From: Macrophomina tecta
Lineage: Eukaryota; Ascomycota; Dothideomycetes; Botryosphaeriales; Botryosphaeriaceae
Assembly (NCBI GenBank): GCA_024180945.1
Contig: JAKSGN010000036.1
Span: forward strand, 2,356,001 to 2,420,000
Length of the DNA: 64,000 nucleotides
Reading direction: 5' to 3'
The notes beneath the pieces are model-generated. The model ran no database searches. It saw nothing but the letters and a program-made list of their open reading frames with translations, and was not told the origin of the DNA. Both the position numbers and the translations under genes were made by a program. Shown here piece after piece: positions 35,894 to 46,676 of this stretch (position 1 is the stretch's first letter; every line of letters starts with the position of its first letter).

Positions 35894-37821
35894 TTAATAC
35901 AATAGCTGCTTTACCACCTCATCGCTATTCAGGAATGCACACCTCTCGGGCAGCTTCTGTGCCCTCACAGTATCTCCAAACGACCCATGCCCACCTAGAG
36001 CCGCAAGCCCAGGCTCAGGTCCCCCAATTACATAGACACTGGCGTCCTCAACCGCCTCCACACCGCCGGATGTGTACGAAGGCAGCCACCCCTGCAGGAC
36101 GTCCAATCCTCGCACAGACGGCGTCCCCACGGCGGCAAATAGCGACCACGTCCTTGACAGCGTGCGCGCTAAGGCGAAGTCCTCGGGCGCAGGGCCGTAG
36201 CCCGCGGCGACGTCGTAGAGCGACAAGTTCCCGAAGATGTAGGGCAGCTCGGACTTGTGCGTCGCGCCGAAGCCGCGCGCGCCGTAGGTACCCGCGAAGA
36301 TGTCGGCCAGGATTGTCTGGTTATTATCGAAATAGTATACGTCGGCGCCCGCACGCGCGACGGCGTGTCCGAGGAGGAAGCTCGGGCACGCGAAGATGAT
36401 GTCGCGGAAGATGCGCGCGGCGCGGTAGAACTCGGCCGTCAGATTGGCGGAGGCGTTGGGGTGGAAGTCAGGAGGAGGGTACAGCGCCAGCAGATGGTCC
36501 AGCGTAGAGGGTTGCAGGCCGGGCCAGATGAGCGAGATGAATGCGCGGGTGGCGGCTGAGGTGCTGGTGTTGACAGGGGTGAAGAGCGTGGCGTCGTCGT
36601 CATCCCAGCCGATCAGGACGGGCATCGGCGTGAAGTTTCCGGCTGCTGTAAGGATTGATGGCGCATCCGGCAGGAAGTCTCCGTCAACAACGGGGAGGAA
36701 GGTGTCGCCGTTGTTCTGGGTGCTCGTGGCGTCTTGGTGGGCTATCGTGGCGTTGAGCAGGTTCTCCCAGGGGACACTTCGCAGACAATCGAGCGTATCT
36801 TCTGACTGGGCTTTGCCGTCGTGGATGCAGCCCACCAACCCCACTACGGCATTGGTAGTGTTGGTAGTAATATTCCCAGTGATTCCGGGCTCTAACGCTG
36901 TGCTCTGCATGATGCCCTGGTTGAACGGCGCTCCTTTGGTCCCACCATAGGCAAGCATCTGTAAAGCAACGCTGAGGGCTTTCACTAATATCAGTTGCGA
37001 GTCCATGGTCCAACGGAAGCAAGGTGCTACACAAACCTCCAGAGCTCTGTCCACAGAGAGTTATACGATCAGGATCTCCGCCGAAATCTTCAATGTTGTC
37101 TCGAACCCACTGCAACGCCAATCGCTGGTCCTTGAGTCCCGAGTTGAGCGAATTTTCTCGCCTCAGGGCGTCTGTCAACGCAAAACCAAAGACTACGCGA
37201 ATAGCGTCAGCGTAATGCCAGAATATTTTCTTTCGTCTGGTCATGGAACGTACAGTTCAGCCGGTAGTTCATAGCCACATATATGATAGGGTGTCCGTTT
37301 GCTACTGACTCTGCGACGAGAGCGGACGGGTCTAGAGTTCGCTCATCAATATGACCACGGTATAGACTGCCTTGAGGGCGCATGAGCTTCGTCTAACAAG
37401 TCAGAATGTGTGTAGCGTCCATACCTCCATACACGTACACGAAGACGGGTAGTTTTGGGCTGTTTGTTACTGCCCGGGCAGGTCGAGTGACAGCAAGGCT
37501 CAAACAGTCCTCGGACTGTTCCGTGGCGTTCGAAGTCCATGGGAGTATGCCGGACACAGGCTGAGGGCAGCTCGGACCGTATGCCTGCGCGTCGAAAACC
37601 GTGTTGGGGGTTGCCACGAAAGGCTCAGGAGGTCGGAACCTTCTTGCGCCGCCGGTGTCGACACCGTACTGGATTTTACGGAACTGCTCAACATCACCTT
37701 TATTAATGCCAATGTAGGTGACATTGTCTTTCAAAGTCACTGCTGGCGCAACCGAGCAAAAAACTGATTGCAGAAGAAGCACCGCGGCGAGGGCTGCATA
37801 GACGATGCGAGGTGAGGACAT
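35894..37821 (-). CDS. Secreted type-B carboxylesterase 2
   Basis: The ATG at 37821 starts a signal peptide ([22 protein letters not shown]). Several exons follow. A 54-nt intron with a CTGAC branch site (about 37373-37426) joins PVFVYVYGG to SLYRGH, so the oxyanion loop is YGGS rather than the usual HGGG. Next come [33 protein letters not shown] and the nucleophile elbow GQSSG. The acidic member is probably in [11 protein letters not shown] (Asp rather than Glu), and the histidine is in [13 protein letters not shown]. The catalytic triad therefore appears complete but atypical. It belongs to the same family as esterase 1 but is clearly diverged. Many N-glycosylation sites suggest secretion. 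A dyad element lies 63-92 bp before its ATG. Confidence 0.85.
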
Positions 37822-38224
37822 TGTAGCAGTGAGATATTGATTCTCGCTCTGAAAGACATATACTGCTTAGCGTTTATATAGCACTCGGCCCATCCCAATC
37901 TTATGATGCCGAGGCCTGGTATTCGGGATACTCGTGTAATACGCGGGGGAAAAAAAAAGCCGAATTCAAATTCCTTCACTGGATATAGCTCACCTGCACA
38001 ACTTGTGGCGGTATTGGCAAGATCTAACTGCGGAAGAAAGCTTAAGATGGTCTATTAGAAGGCATGCCGATAACTTTCATAAGCTGTTCAAGGTTTGAAA
38101 CAAAGCAAACGAGTCGAAGAATAAGCAGGGTGCCACATGAATGGCTGTGGAAATTCCACGCATGTATTGTAGGCACTGTAGGAGTGCATATGCAGATCTT
38201 CTAGGCACGGAGGTCCCAAATTAT
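37822..38224. other. Promoter region of carboxylesterase 2
   Basis: About 0.4 kb between the ATP-grasp 3' end and the esterase 2 start. It holds the dyad at 37884-37913 (listed separately) and a short A9 run near 37950. Confidence 0.6.
37884..37913. promoter_or_regulatory. Spaced inverted repeat before carboxylesterase 2
   Basis: CTCGGC and GCCGAG arms with an 18-bp spacer, 63 bp upstream of the ATG. The arms equal those of the other cluster promoters. The spacer does not keep the AAACGGGC core. Confidence 0.5.
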
Positions 38225-40243
38225 TCACACAACTCTATACCTCAATTCCGACCGCACTTCTTCCGCCAGCTTGACCACGGCGTCCCTACTCTCCCTTGAA
38301 ACAACCAGCAAATAAGCAATCCACGTCAAAACGCCCGTGCTCGGGTCCGGAATCTCGTCTCCGCGCTTCCAGAAACAGAGGCTCTTTGCGATATGAGCGG
38401 CGAGGTCGGGACGGCGTCGCTTCAGCTCCTCGCAGCAGTCCTCGTCATCGTCGTATACGCCGCCGCGCTCAGTCGGCACGAAGACGATCTCGCACCAATG
38501 CTGAGCACCTTTGATGCCCCCAGACAGCGAGGGTGCCAACAACGACGACGGCGCGAACGGCTGCGTCAGCGCGCGCAGTCGATCCGCATCCCCAACCGCA
38601 AACAATAGGTGTAGCCCGTAAAATTCGACGCCATACGTGCACGCAGACGCGAAGCTGGCCTGAATACCCGGTGGGCGCACGTTGATCTCGACAAGGAAAG
38701 CGCTCGGCTTACCAGTACCACATTGCGATGGTGCACCGGCGGGCCCCTTCTCGCGGAGCTCCAACACGCCGCTGTCGTCGACGTCGTAATGCATGCTCGA
38801 GTCCCGGACGCGGGCCTCCATGTGGAAGAAGCCGGAGCGGAAGCCGATGCGGCGCAAGCTCGCATGCAGCGAGTCCCGAAGCATGTCCAGCTCGGCGCGC
38901 GGCAGCCCGGACGGGAGGACGTTGGCCAGCTCGATGAAACTGGAGCCGACGCCGCCGTCGCCGCCGGGGTTGTCGCCGGGGCTGGGGAAGTCGTCGGAAA
39001 CTTCCCAAAAGAGCTCTTCATCGTCCAGGAGCACGAGATTGGCGTCGACCTCGGGCCCGTCGACGTACTCCTCGATCACGAAGTCGGAGCCGTGCCGCCG
39101 GGTGTCCAGGGGTTGAGCTGCCTGCATCAACTCCTCGGCGTCTCTCACCCGTGAAACGCCTTCAGAAGAGAAGCCGCAGCATGGCTTGACAATTAGCGGG
39201 TAGCTTAGCTTTGAGGCTGCCACCGCTTTCAAGGCTTCCTCGGGGCTGGACACGCGTAGAGCCTCGTGGTTTTCGGCTTGACGCGTTTTGTGCTTGTCTG
39301 TGCTGATGAAGAGGGCGTCAGGAGGCGGCGTCGGAAGGCCTAGTTGCTGAGCTGCAAGGGCAATGTACGGAAGGAAAGGATCTGCGTAGGATATAAGCCC
39401 ATCCACGGGTACGCCATGGTCTTGGATTGCCGTCACAATACGCCCTGGGAGGCCGGGGTCGGGTGTGATGTCAATAGGGAGGAAGGCCTGACGGAGATGC
39501 TCAAATGATTTTCCCATGATCCAGTGGCCTGGCCTATCAATCACAATCAATGATATGCCAAGCGCTTTTGCAGCATTGTAAATAGCCTCTCCCCGCTCGA
39601 AGGTGTCGACGCCGTTGAAGAGTGCCAGTGTGGTCTGTCTGGGCTGCTGGTCCAGAATCCAGGGGAAGGAAAGCCGCATTTCAATCTCGGCATCCAGTAT
39701 GCTATCCAGCGCGGGTGCGTTTCTAGCATCCTTCAGGCTCAAAATGGCTGCAGTCGATGCAAATATGCGCGTTATGTTGGAGTCATCCGCAACTCGCTGC
39801 AAGCGTTGTCGTGGCTCGGTGCAGTCCAATGCGCGGAAGATGACCGGGCAACGCGCGAACCTGATTGCAAATATGTCCGAACGTACTATGTACCCATCTT
39901 TAGCTGGGAGAATGAGGCAGATGTGAGTAGCGGCTTGAGCCGTGTCCGCTTCTTGGAGCGTGTCGGCCAATGCGCTTGCAAGGTGCGGGTGATTAAGCTC
40001 CTCATGACCCACGAGCAGCCTATTTGGCACACTGTCTCTGGCGATTTCCTTAAGTACGGATGTGATGACTATGTTACATTCCCGGTAATTGGACTGCTCG
40101 TGTGTAGGCGGACGGAGCACCCAAGTACCATTGGCAGTGGCTGTCGATCTAGTTATTCGGAGACACCTTAGGTGGGCGGAAGCCTACTAACCTTGCAAGC
40201 CGCGGTGAGAGATTGAAATACTAAATTCCTGAGGTGACGACAT
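38225..40243 (-). CDS. ATP-grasp ligase (carnosine-synthase-like)
   Basis: A tiny exon 1 (40192-40243, starting MSSPQEFSISISHRG) is joined by a 51-nt intron to exon 2 (38225-40140), giving 655 residues. This start is preferred because the long exon has no ATG near its 5' end and the splice is exactly in frame. The N-terminal half has a pre-ATP-grasp fold (TLALFNGVDTFERGEAIYNA, LGISLIVIDRPGHW). The ATP-grasp domain shows YPLIVKPCCGFSSEGV, FVIEEYVDGPEVDANLV and the Mg-binding FLVEINVRPPG. Such enzymes activate a carboxylate as acyl phosphate and join it to an amine or amino acid, making dipeptide-like products. It is the only scaffold-building ligase in the cluster. The substrates are unknown. 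Its own promoter has only a weak dyad (TCGGC...GCCGG near 40298-40335) and CGG-N4-CCG at 40347-40356. Confidence 0.87.
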
Positions 40244-40838
40244 ATCAATCTTGGCCACTTGAGAGGGGAGCTGGAAGATCCTCATATAGCAACAGAGTCG
40301 GCCCGGCATAGTTCGCATAAGCTTTTCGCCGCCGGCTTTCTATTTTCGGAGTACCGCAGCTCTGAACCGATCAGAAAGCCATTCCGGCTTTGAAGGCCCG
40401 GAAAAATTGCGATAGTATTAAAAAGAGATTGAGGTTTTAACTTTGGATACGAGCAGTCGATAATTGCATCATACCCTCAAATGGGCGGAGTTTTGTACCT
40501 AATGAGTACTTCGCCAGTTAAGGGAAGCTTAAGGAAATATCTTCATGAAAATAGAAGACGTTTACGACCGGACAACCGCTCCAACTCCCAGTCGCTTTCT
40601 GCAATGTATTGCAGGTTTGGAGGCATCTATAAAAAAAATCTTCTCCACAAGCTGGCCCAGATTACATGAAGTCCTGCAGCATGCTCATAGTGACTTGAAT
40701 GTACGGTAGCTCCATGTCAAAGAGCACTGCGGAAGTAGAAAAGCAAAGAGGTATAGCGTATTGAAAGTAATAACGCGTTTAAAAATAATATTTCTGCGGC
40801 ACAACACCATGGGGAGAGAACTGCTCACGCCCATACGG
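40244..40838. other. Promoter of ATP-grasp gene / 3' side of the acyltransferase gene
   Basis: No coding sequence recognised. Contains the weak dyad and CGG-N4-CCG described under the ATP-grasp gene. Confidence 0.5.
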
Positions 40839-42112
40839 CTAACTGGGAACTTGAACCATGGGTGAAAAGTCGTCTTCCAACCCACAGATAGGCGTACACT
40901 CCCCATCCTGCGAATCAAACGGGCCAACAATGTCCAGCAAATGTGTTTGGAAAAAGCGCTTCAGGTGCTGCCCCACTTGCTCATGCTCGAGCAAGAAGGC
41001 GTCATGGCCGACGGAACTGTGAAGCACCCTGTGCTCCGCCCTTGGAATGCATTCCGCCACCTCAGCCTGCTCTTCCGGCGCAAAGAGCCCGTCCGATGGG
41101 ATAGTCATGACGAGGGCTGGCTGCGAGATGCGGGCCAGCGCCTCGCGAACGCAGGGCGCGCGAGCCCGCGCCAGGTCGTGGGAGTCGAGCTTCCGGGTTA
41201 AGGCGAGGTAGCAGTTCGCGTCGAAGCGGTCAGTGAACTTGGCGCCCTGGTAGCGCAGATACGCCTGGGCCTGGAAACATCCCTCCTTTTTCTCATCGCG
41301 GCCGAAGCGAGCGTCGACGGAGGCAAAGCTGCGGTAGGTCAGCATGGCGGCCATGCGTGCAGCGGCCAGGCCGGCGGATGGCGGATCCGCCTGTGTGTAA
41401 CGGCCACGCTCGAACTTGGCATCGGCGAAGATAGCCTGGCGCTGGACTTCGCCCCACGCGATCCCCCATGCGCTGAAGCGGGCGGCCGTCGCGATGGTGA
41501 CGACGGAGCGCACGACAATGGCGTCTGCGAGCGCGAACTCGAGAGCCAACATGCCGCCCATGGAGCCGCCAACCACTGCTGCGATAGCCCGGACACCGAG
41601 GTCATGGAGTACAAGGCGGAAGATGTTGACGTCATCGCGGATGGTTGAATGTGGGAAGTTTGGGCCGTAGGGGCCGTTCGTCGGGTCCCCATTGCGCGGG
41701 GTTAAAGGGCTTGCACTACCGTACGGACTTCCAAGACTGTTGAAGCAGATGACGAAGAAGCGAGAGGTATCGAAAGCACGGCCGGGCCCTAGCAATGCAT
41801 TCCACCACCGTGCAACGTCGGCAGTGCCAGTGAGTGCGTGGCATACAACCAAAGCATTGTCTGCACGCGCCGACAGCCGTCCCCAGGTCTTGAAGGCGAC
41901 CGGAAAGTTGACAAGCTGCGCCCCGCTTTCGAGGCTGAATGATGGTATTATTGCAATATTCTGGTCCCCTACAAACTTACTGGCGAGTGGATGGTCCAGG
42001 TAGTTGCTTGCTAGGGCTTGAGGGCGTCAGTGATTCTGAATTGACATTCGCTTTCCATTTGGGCTTCACACTTACTGTACGTGATCTCATCCTTTGATGC
42101 TTGATTTGCCAT
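40839..42112 (-). CDS. Homoserine O-acetyltransferase-like acyltransferase (MetX/CefG family)
   Basis: A 37-nt exon 1 (42076-42112, MANQASKDEITY) is joined by a 65-nt intron to exon 2 (40839-42010), giving 402 residues. The alpha/beta-hydrolase fold has the family nucleophile GGSMGGMLALEFALAD and the Asp-His partners in SDGLFAPEEQ and VGHDAFLLEHE. VVCHALTGTADVARWW and FVICFNSLGSPYGSASP are hallmarks of the homoserine acetyltransferase group. Members acetylate hydroxyl groups from acetyl-CoA: homoserine in methionine synthesis, deacetylcephalosporin C in the CefG branch. Position inside the P450/ATP-grasp block suggests a specialised O-acyltransferase rather than the housekeeping MET2, but sequence alone does not prove it. 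It shares a bidirectional promoter and dyad with P450-B. Confidence 0.88.
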
Positions 42113-42673
42113 GGCGAATGAAAGCGCAAGGAGTAAGAAGAAAACAGGATTGAAAAGCTTATTTCAGGCTCTTTTGTCTCCAACGGCACCCATTCGTGGA
42201 GCTTGATTGAATGCTGCGGTAGGTTGGGATAAGCGGCAAGCATTTGCACAGCAGGTCACATTCAGAGAGCACCGCCAAGCAGAATCACACTTCCTGAGGC
42301 GATCCCGAGTGCCATTTCTGTAGAACTTGGAACACGCAGAGCAAGCACGTGCGCTCGGGCCGTCTTCGTTTTGAGCCAAGCCCGAGGTTCCGGTCATCTC
42401 GAAAGCGGACGACCCGAATGCGGCTGGCAGAGGACATCAAATGCGGTCGATCCCGGAAGCGAGCGGCCTGCCCCAAGCTCCCAGCCGGTACCAAAACAAT
42501 ATTACGCAGCCCAGTCGGCTTCGAGGCGGCCATACGTGTCTCGCAATGGATGCATTGCAGGAAGCTCGAACTGGGAGGATGCCGGAAGCTCTGATACTCC
42601 TAGTAAGCGTGGTATGCGATATGCAGAGCGCAAAAAAGGTTTTGTTTATGCTAATTAGTTCCCATAACAGGGC
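42113..42673. other. Bidirectional promoter, acyltransferase / P450-B
   Basis: 0.56 kb between divergent starts, with the dyad at 42354-42386. A frame at 42285-42533 (minus, ATG) encodes 82 residues without a known domain and is probably not a gene. Confidence 0.5.
42354..42386. promoter_or_regulatory. Spaced inverted repeat in the acyltransferase / P450-B promoter
   Basis: CTCGGGC and GCCCGAG, 7-bp arms, with a 19-bp spacer holding CGTTTTGAG, a degenerate form of the CGTTTCGGA core in the P450-C/P450-D promoter. It lies 242 bp from the acyltransferase ATG and about 290 bp from the P450-B ATG. Confidence 0.55.
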
Positions 42674-44364
42674 ATGGTATCATGGCTCGTCTGGACGGTG
42701 ATGGATGCGATGCGGCACCCGCTCTCCCGATTTCCCGGCCCTTTCTCCGCCAAGTTTAGCAACGTAAGTGGCTGATTTCCCGGCCGGTGAAATGCAGCTG
42801 ATGAACGGAGCAGTTCTGGTTTACCCGCACCTTTCTTGGCGGTCGTCAGCCATACGATATACTCAGGCTGCATGAGAAATATGGCAATTTCCACTTCAGT
42901 CCAGTTGGAAGTTGAGACGCTAACACACAATTTTTGCAGGCCCGGTCGTGCGTGTCGCCCCGAATGAGCTTTCGTTTAGCAGTGCGGGCTCCTGGCGCGA
43001 TATTTATGGCCAGCGAAAAGGAGTGGCTCCGTTCGTAAAGTCTGAGTTCTACGACGGTGGAAGCTTTGCAGCGGAAGCGCACAGCATCGTCAGCGTGCGG
43101 GACGTTGGCGAGCATCGCGGCATGACCAAATACCTGGCAAATGCCTTTTCGGACCGCAGCCTGCGCCAGCAGGAGAACCTGGTAGCGAAGGGCGTGGATG
43201 CGTTTGTGCGGCGCATTGGCGAGCAGGGTGCCACCGCTGACGGCATTGACCTCGTTCTGTGGCTCAACTTGGCCACCTTTGATATTATCGGCGGGCTAGC
43301 CTTTGGGCAATCATTTGGCGGCATTGCAAATGGCACTCAACATTTTTGGGTCTCCATCGTAGTTAAGGCAATGCGCATGGGCGCCCTGGCCGACTGCTTC
43401 AAGCGCTTTCCGTCAATCGGCTTTGCATTCCAGAAGCTTTTCAAGAGAAGGCTGGCCAAGATGATCGAGGACACTCGCCGGCATGAGCAGTACTCCATGG
43501 ATTTGGTGCGCCGGTGAGTCAGCCATGTCCCACCCCAGTTGCTCTCAGGCTGACGCGGTGCCACAGTCGCCTCTCCATGAACCCCTCCCAGCCGGACTTC
43601 ATGTCCCACATCATCGCTGCACGGGAGCAGTACGGCATCCCAGAGGTGCAAATGGCAGCGCACGCATCCGACTTTGTCGTCGCGGGTAGCGAGACCACTG
43701 CCACCGCGCTGGCCTGCGTGACCTACTATCTGCAAAAGCGGCCAGATATCCTGTCCAAGTTGCGCGACGAAGTCCGCTCCGCATTTTCGTCCTACGCCGA
43801 GATTGACAGCGAATCAACGCTGCGCCTCAAGTATCTGAAGGCCGTCTGCCTGGAGGCCATGCGCGTCTACCCGCCGCTGCCCTTCCCGCTGCCGCGCGTC
43901 GTGCCCGCCGGCGGCGCCGACGTCGACGGCCACTTCCTGCCCGGCGGCACCGTGGTCTCGACCAATCCCTTCGCCGCTAGCATGTCCAGCGCCAATTTCG
44001 TCGACCCTTGGGACTTCAAGCCTGAGCGCTGGCTGGGCGAAAACACCGAGGACACTCTAGAGGCCAGCCAGCCTTTCTCGTATGGCCCTCGCTCATGCCT
44101 CGGACGGAGGTGAGTGTCCAGCCTTTTGTGCTTTTCGTTTTTACACCCTAAATAGTCAAGTTCGCTGACCAATATATGTATTACGCTTTGTGCAGCCTCG
44201 GGTGGATGGAGATGCGCACTTTCCTGGCTAAAATGCACTTTCAGTACGATCTGGAGCTGCTGGAACCAGAGCTAGACTGGCATGGGCAGTCGGAAATGCA
44301 CACGCTGTGGCAAAAACCGAAGTTGATGGTGCGCGTACATCCTCGAAAGAGCTCACTCCCATGA
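42674..44364 (+). CDS. Cytochrome P450-B (CYP65-like)
   Basis: Exons: 42674-42763, 42814-42883, 42940-43513, 43567-44109, 44196-44364. The anchor before the hinge is short (MVSWLVWTVMDAMRHPLSRF then PGP), so a further 5' exon may exist. The I-helix is VAGSETTATALACVTYYL, the K-helix YLKAVCLEAMRVYPPLPF (EAMR), the PERW motif FKPERWL, and the heme loop FSYGPRSCLGRS is assembled over the last intron. The intron at 42884-42939 starts with GC (TATG|GCAATT), not GT, yet joining it gives the perfect EKYGPVVRVAPNELSF. It resembles the isotrichodermin C-15 hydroxylase-like group (CYP65), oxygenases of specialised metabolism in the ER. It is probably expressed together with the divergent acyltransferase gene. 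Confidence 0.87.
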
Positions 44365-44969
44365 AGCGCGGAAACACTACTGCTGTGTTTCTTCGAGCGC
44401 TGGAAGGCTGCGTGAGAGCACGAAGGGTATGATAGAATGCAAGCATTGCAGATGAGTCGGTCAATACGAATGCACTGGTTCTTCTTCTGGAACTATATGT
44501 TTGAGATAGTATATCGCGCAGCCCTGCAAATATTTGCGTAGCAAAATATGCACCGGTTTTCCTAAACCTCTATCTTTTCATAACTGGCTTGATTATAATA
44601 AAGATTACTCGTGAATTGCTGTCTGGACCTTGATTGTGAGCACCAAATGATGTCAGACTCAGCCCTCTGGAATTAGAGATTGAGAGCAGGAGCGTCGTGA
44701 CAGCAATTATATCACGTGCTACACGGCATAGAAACAATTGAAGCTATCTTAAAGTCCAAAAAAAAACCTATGTTGTGATGACCACTCCAAATCTTGGAAT
44801 ATCACTCCTCGGATTTATTGGTTGTAAAATGCCGAATTCCAGCACCATAACCATTCGGGGGCAATATTGTGTTTTATTTTCCTTATTGAGCAGTAATCGC
44901 AGATGAAATTGCTTACAGGACGATGTGAATGGAAGAGAAGTACGTCACCCGCACCCATTGTCCCGTTCC
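44365..44969. other. Intergenic between convergent P450-B and P450-C
   Basis: A+T-rich 3'-3' spacer. Nothing recognised beyond an A8 run near 44759. Confidence 0.5.
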
Positions 44970-46676
44970 TTAGACCTTCAAGCCCGTATCTGGGGTCCTC
45001 CTCTTGAACAGGACCTTGGCCTGAGGGTCCGGGATGAATTGTGTCTCAAACTGCAGGCTCGGAGGCCGCGACTGTCCGGGCAGAAACTTCATGTCGTAGT
45101 TATTGAGCAGATACACCATGATCGCCTTGATTTCCTGGGCGGCAAAGAAACGTCTATTGCCACAAAAGACACCAATCAGCTATGCGGACTCTTGCTCCTT
45201 GGGGGAGCTTATCGAGGGGTAACCAAAACTTACCCGGGGCAAGCGTGCTGGCCGTAACCGAAGGCCAGGCTCGCCGAATTCGACGACACATACTGCGCCT
45301 TACCCTCCATGGCCGGGTCGGACTCTCGCAGCTTGCTAAAGCGCCAAGGGTCGAACGTCTCGGGGTCTGGGTATAGCTCTGGGTCCATACCGATGGCGTT
45401 GGTGGGGAGGCCGATCTGCGTGTTGGCGGGGATGATGAAGCCGTTGGAGAGCGGCCAGTCTTTGGTGACGATGCGCTCAAAGGTGACTTTATTTATCCAT
45501 GCGGTCAGAGATATTGAAGGCGGCATGATGTGGGACCTCGCGAGTGCGTTTCCTTGGTGGGTAAAACTTACTGAGAAGCAGCGGATTGAACCTCTGGCTC
45601 TCCTTCATGATGCTGTCGAGCAGCGGCAACTGCATAAACCCCTTCTTTGTGATCTTCCCGTGCTCATCCATGGCTTTTCGAGCTTCCTCTCGCAGTGGCT
45701 CAATATACTCCGGGTGCTCGCAGAGGTCGTAGATGAGCTGGCTTGGGGCGGCAGCGCTAGTGTGGATTGCGGCAAAGCTGACAATGAGCAGTATGCCAGC
45801 GAGGAACCGGTGATCCTTCTCGTCATCGATGCCCTGCTCCTTCATCCAGTACAAGAGATCGAAGGCTGATTCGCCGTTTTTGGCGCGGGCCTCGAGCAGC
45901 GGGACTGCGGCGCGCTCTGCGGCACGGTAGCGCAGGTGGATGCTACGGATGGCGGGCAGGAAGCGGGCGACGAGGGGTTTCAGCCAGTCGGGATATTTCT
46001 TGAGCGTCTGCGCCGCCACGAAGCTGTCGTGGGCGAACTCGATTGAAGTCTGTACCCACTCGCGGTTGCGGCTGAGCTCAGTGCCGCCAAACATGCGACC
46101 GGAGACGCGGGCGACGATCTGGGTGATGCGCTCCACGACCGGCACTTCAGTCCACTCCTCACAGGCCGGAAAGGAGTCTTCGAAGGCATCGATGATTTCG
46201 TCCTGGATACCAACCATTACGTCCGCGAGGTGACGGTTCAGTTGAACTTTGACCACGCGTGGGTGCAGCCGCGAGCGGTTGCCGAGTGTCGTGTACTTGC
46301 CCTCGAACATCTCGATGAAGGTTCCCACAAAGTCAACTTCGTCCATTGGTGCCGTCTTGAGCTCGTCGAGGAATTTAGCAGGGATCATAAGACGCTCGCC
46401 CAGTGCCGTTGGTACGTAGTAAAAGCCGCGCCTTGACTGCTTGTAACCCTCCAGCAGCATCGCTTTTGAGTCATGGTAAAAACGCTTGCGGCTCTCCGCG
46501 AGAGCTTTTGCGCTATTTCCACCAACTATAGGCACACCAGGTACTAGGCGCTGGCGTCTCCGGGCTGCAAAGTGGTGGATAATAGCCGTGGCAACAAAAG
46601 CGACAAGCAGGATAGTGCTGCATGGAACGGCCGTCGCCCTCAGGGGTGCGCATGGGATGAACTCTTCGAGAGTCAT
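44970..46676 (-). CDS. Cytochrome P450-C (CYP68-like)
   Basis: The ATG at 46676 starts MTLEEFIPCAPLRATAVPCS and a membrane anchor (TILLVAFVATAIIHHFAARR). Exons: 45572-46676, 45234-45486, 44970-45153. The I-helix region is LLIVSFAAIHTSAAAPSQLI, the K-helix SIMKESQRFNPLLL (ESQR), the PERF-equivalent FDPWRFSKLRE, and the heme loop FGYGQHACPGRFF is assembled across the last intron. The protein ends KVLFKRRTPDTGLKV. The layout, the heme loop sequence (FGYG-A-CPGRFF) and the helix motifs match P450-A, so the two are paralogues of one CYP68-like group. It is intact. It is divergent from P450-D, sharing a 497-bp promoter with a dyad element. Confidence 0.9.

Noticed and set aside
37380..37430. Nonsense mutation in carboxylesterase 2 (an in-frame TAG after VYGGM)
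   Set aside because: A 54-nt GT-AG intron with a CTGAC branch site removes the stop and keeps the frame, so a pseudogene call is not needed.
40298..40336. Fifth copy of the cluster dyad before the ATP-grasp gene
   Set aside because: Only 4-bp arms (CGGC/GCCG) match and the spacing is larger. It is too weak to count with the other four.
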